Shown here: in pieces, positions 63,263-64,000 of the stretch
How the letters are laid out: the number at the start of each line of letters is the position of its first letter
Position numbering within the stretch: position 1 is the stretch's first letter
From: Roseiarcus sp963813555
GTDB lineage: Bacteria; Pseudomonadota; Alphaproteobacteria; Rhizobiales; Beijerinckiaceae
Direction: 5' to 3'
NCBI GenBank assembly: GCA_963813555.1
Contig: CAWEZX010000010.1
Location: 372,001 to 436,000 of the forward strand
DNA: 64,000 nt
Notes under the pieces: generated by a model
The model's input: the letters and a program-made list of their open reading frames with translations, nothing else
Database searches by the model: none
What the model was told of the DNA's origin: nothing
Position numbers and translations under genes: made by a program

Positions 63263-64000
63263 TGCATCAGCCCGCGCCAGCGCGTCAGGCCGTCGTAAAG
63301 TCGATCCGAATCATCCGCGCTTGGCCAACCAGCCGAAGCGGCGGCCGACTTGGCCGAGGCGCGGAACGCCTCGAGAGAGGCGTCGACCGAAGATTTCTTC
63401 GCATCCAACCAGCTTTGCGCCGCGCCAAGTCGGGGCCAGGGCCCGGTCGGCCATGAGGCGTCCGCCGCCAGATTGACGTCGCGCCAATGCGAGTCGTGCT
63501 CGCCGCCCAGGAAACCGTCATAGTTGTCAAAGAAGATGCGCGCAACCCGGTCGAGGCCAGCCGCACGCGGCGATCCTGGCGCCGCATCGAGGGCGATAAG
63601 CGCCATCGGCTCGCCGACCGTTTCGACAGGATCGGCCGCGCTGACAAGATTGGGCCGGTCGGCCGCGGTGATGTGAGCCGGAGCGTAGACCGGCTCCAAT
63701 GTCGGCGACCACGAAACGGGGACGATATGAAAGCGACCGTCGCTGCCGAAGTCCTTGAGCGCTGGCGATTCTTCCGCGCCGAGAACAACGACCGCGTCCA
63801 CTTTGCCGGCCGAGAGCCGGTCCAGCGCTTCCGGCAATGGCTCGTTGGTCTGATTCGCAGTCACCCCGAGGCGGGAAAACAACATTCTCCCACTGGTCGA
63901 TGTCGCGCTGTCCAGATCGCCGAAGCTTACAATTCTTCCCTGTAGGTCTCTAATGGACTTCACCTCGCGAGAGGCGATTACAGCCAGGGTTTCGGGCGGG
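63259..64000 (-). CDS. TAXI-type TRAP solute receptor, 5' end outside the window
   Basis: C-terminal 247 residues of a periplasmic binding protein. The open frame continues to the window edge (PPETLAVIASREVKSIRDLQ), so the N-terminus is missing. Family features: REVKSIRDLQGRIVSFGDLD, SATSTSGRMLFSRLGV, then EALDRLSAGKVDAVVVLGAE. This is the pattern of TAXI (TRAP-associated extracytoplasmic immunogenic) receptors. The C-terminal 100 residues (RDVNLAADASWPTGPWPRLG) go beyond the usual fold. The SEL1-like protein follows with a four-base overlap. No TRAP permease is visible within the window. Confidence 0.75.
   Translation of the reverse strand, partial: PPETLAVIASREVKSIRDLQGRIVSFGDLDSATSTSGRMLFSRLGVTANQTNEPLPEALDRLSAGKVDAVVVLGAEESPALKDFGSDGRFHIVPVSWSPTLEPVYAPAHITAADRPNLVSAADPVETVGEPMALIALDAAPGSPRAAGLDRVARIFFDNYDGFLGGEHDSHWRDVNLAADASWPTGPWPRLGAAQSWLDAKKSSVDASLEAFRASAKSAAASAGWPSADDSDRLYDGLTRWRGLMQ

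Overview
The window looks like chromosomal DNA of an alphaproteobacterium of the order Hyphomicrobiales (Rhizobiales), perhaps Beijerinckiaceae or a relative. The evidence is high GC, the gene orders carB-greA, yicC-gmk, Smr-mltA-tim44 and petB-petC-mtnP, a PEPxxWA-CTERM protein, and typical rhizobial short families (DUF899, PRC-barrel, GFA, NIPSNAP). Genus-level placement is inference. I saw no rRNA, tRNA, CRISPR array or prophage.

Layout. 1-3.0 kb is a damaged, IS-rich edge: an MttB-family methyltransferase fragment, an IS5-family element with an apparently programmed -1 frameshift, a 5'-truncated ApeA-like HEPN gene, and an IS1595-type element with a broken transposase. 3.1-9.7 kb holds a sigma-4-like HTH protein, a nine-haem cytochrome c coupled to a rhodanese-ChrB protein, a DUF900 lipoprotein hydrolase, a PagL-like lipid A deacylase and two broken genes (GNAT, GFA). 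10.8-22.3 kb is mostly housekeeping (carB, greA, trmJ, yicC, gmk, a class III cyclase, a citE-like lyase) plus a tandem pair of Tat-exported unknowns and a poly-His periplasmic protein. 22.4-26.8 kb has a Tat-type hydrolase and a partial duplicate of its 5' end, a PRC-barrel protein and a PEP-CTERM protein. 26.8-33.5 kb is a detoxification-type cluster: GST/TetR, DUF899/TetR with a visible promoter-operator, two VOC proteins, a transglutaminase-like protein, a second DUF899 and a YciI-like protein. 33.8-41.7 kb has an orphan ParA ATPase, a methyltransferase, ndk, Smr-mltA-tim44, gpsA and an EVE protein. 41.9-51.9 kb carries acetyl-CoA synthetase with a LuxR-type regulator, trmL, cytochrome bc1 genes petB and petC without a Rieske gene, mtnP, mepA, a lipoprotein hydrolase and a periplasmic acylphosphatase. 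An IS630-type element follows. 54-57 kb contains a complete AmmeMemoRadiSam set (a Memo-AMMECR1 fusion plus the radical SAM enzyme). 57.9-60.4 kb is a membrane protein joining a LecA-like lectin domain to a patatin lipase. pckA, a SEL1-like protein and a TAXI-type solute receptor close the window.

Two points stand out. First, at least eight genes that look otherwise intact (mttB fragment, IS1595 transposase, GNAT, GFA, greA, a Tat-exported paralogue, citE, NIPSNAP) are each broken by one frame change in the same +1 direction. In most, deleting one base restores family-like sequence. This may be uncorrected insertion error in the assembly, and it should be settled before any is called a true pseudogene. 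Second, the most interesting poorly understood systems are the AmmeMemoRadiSam locus, the lectin-membrane-patatin protein, and the nine-haem cytochrome coupled to the rhodanese-ChrB protein.
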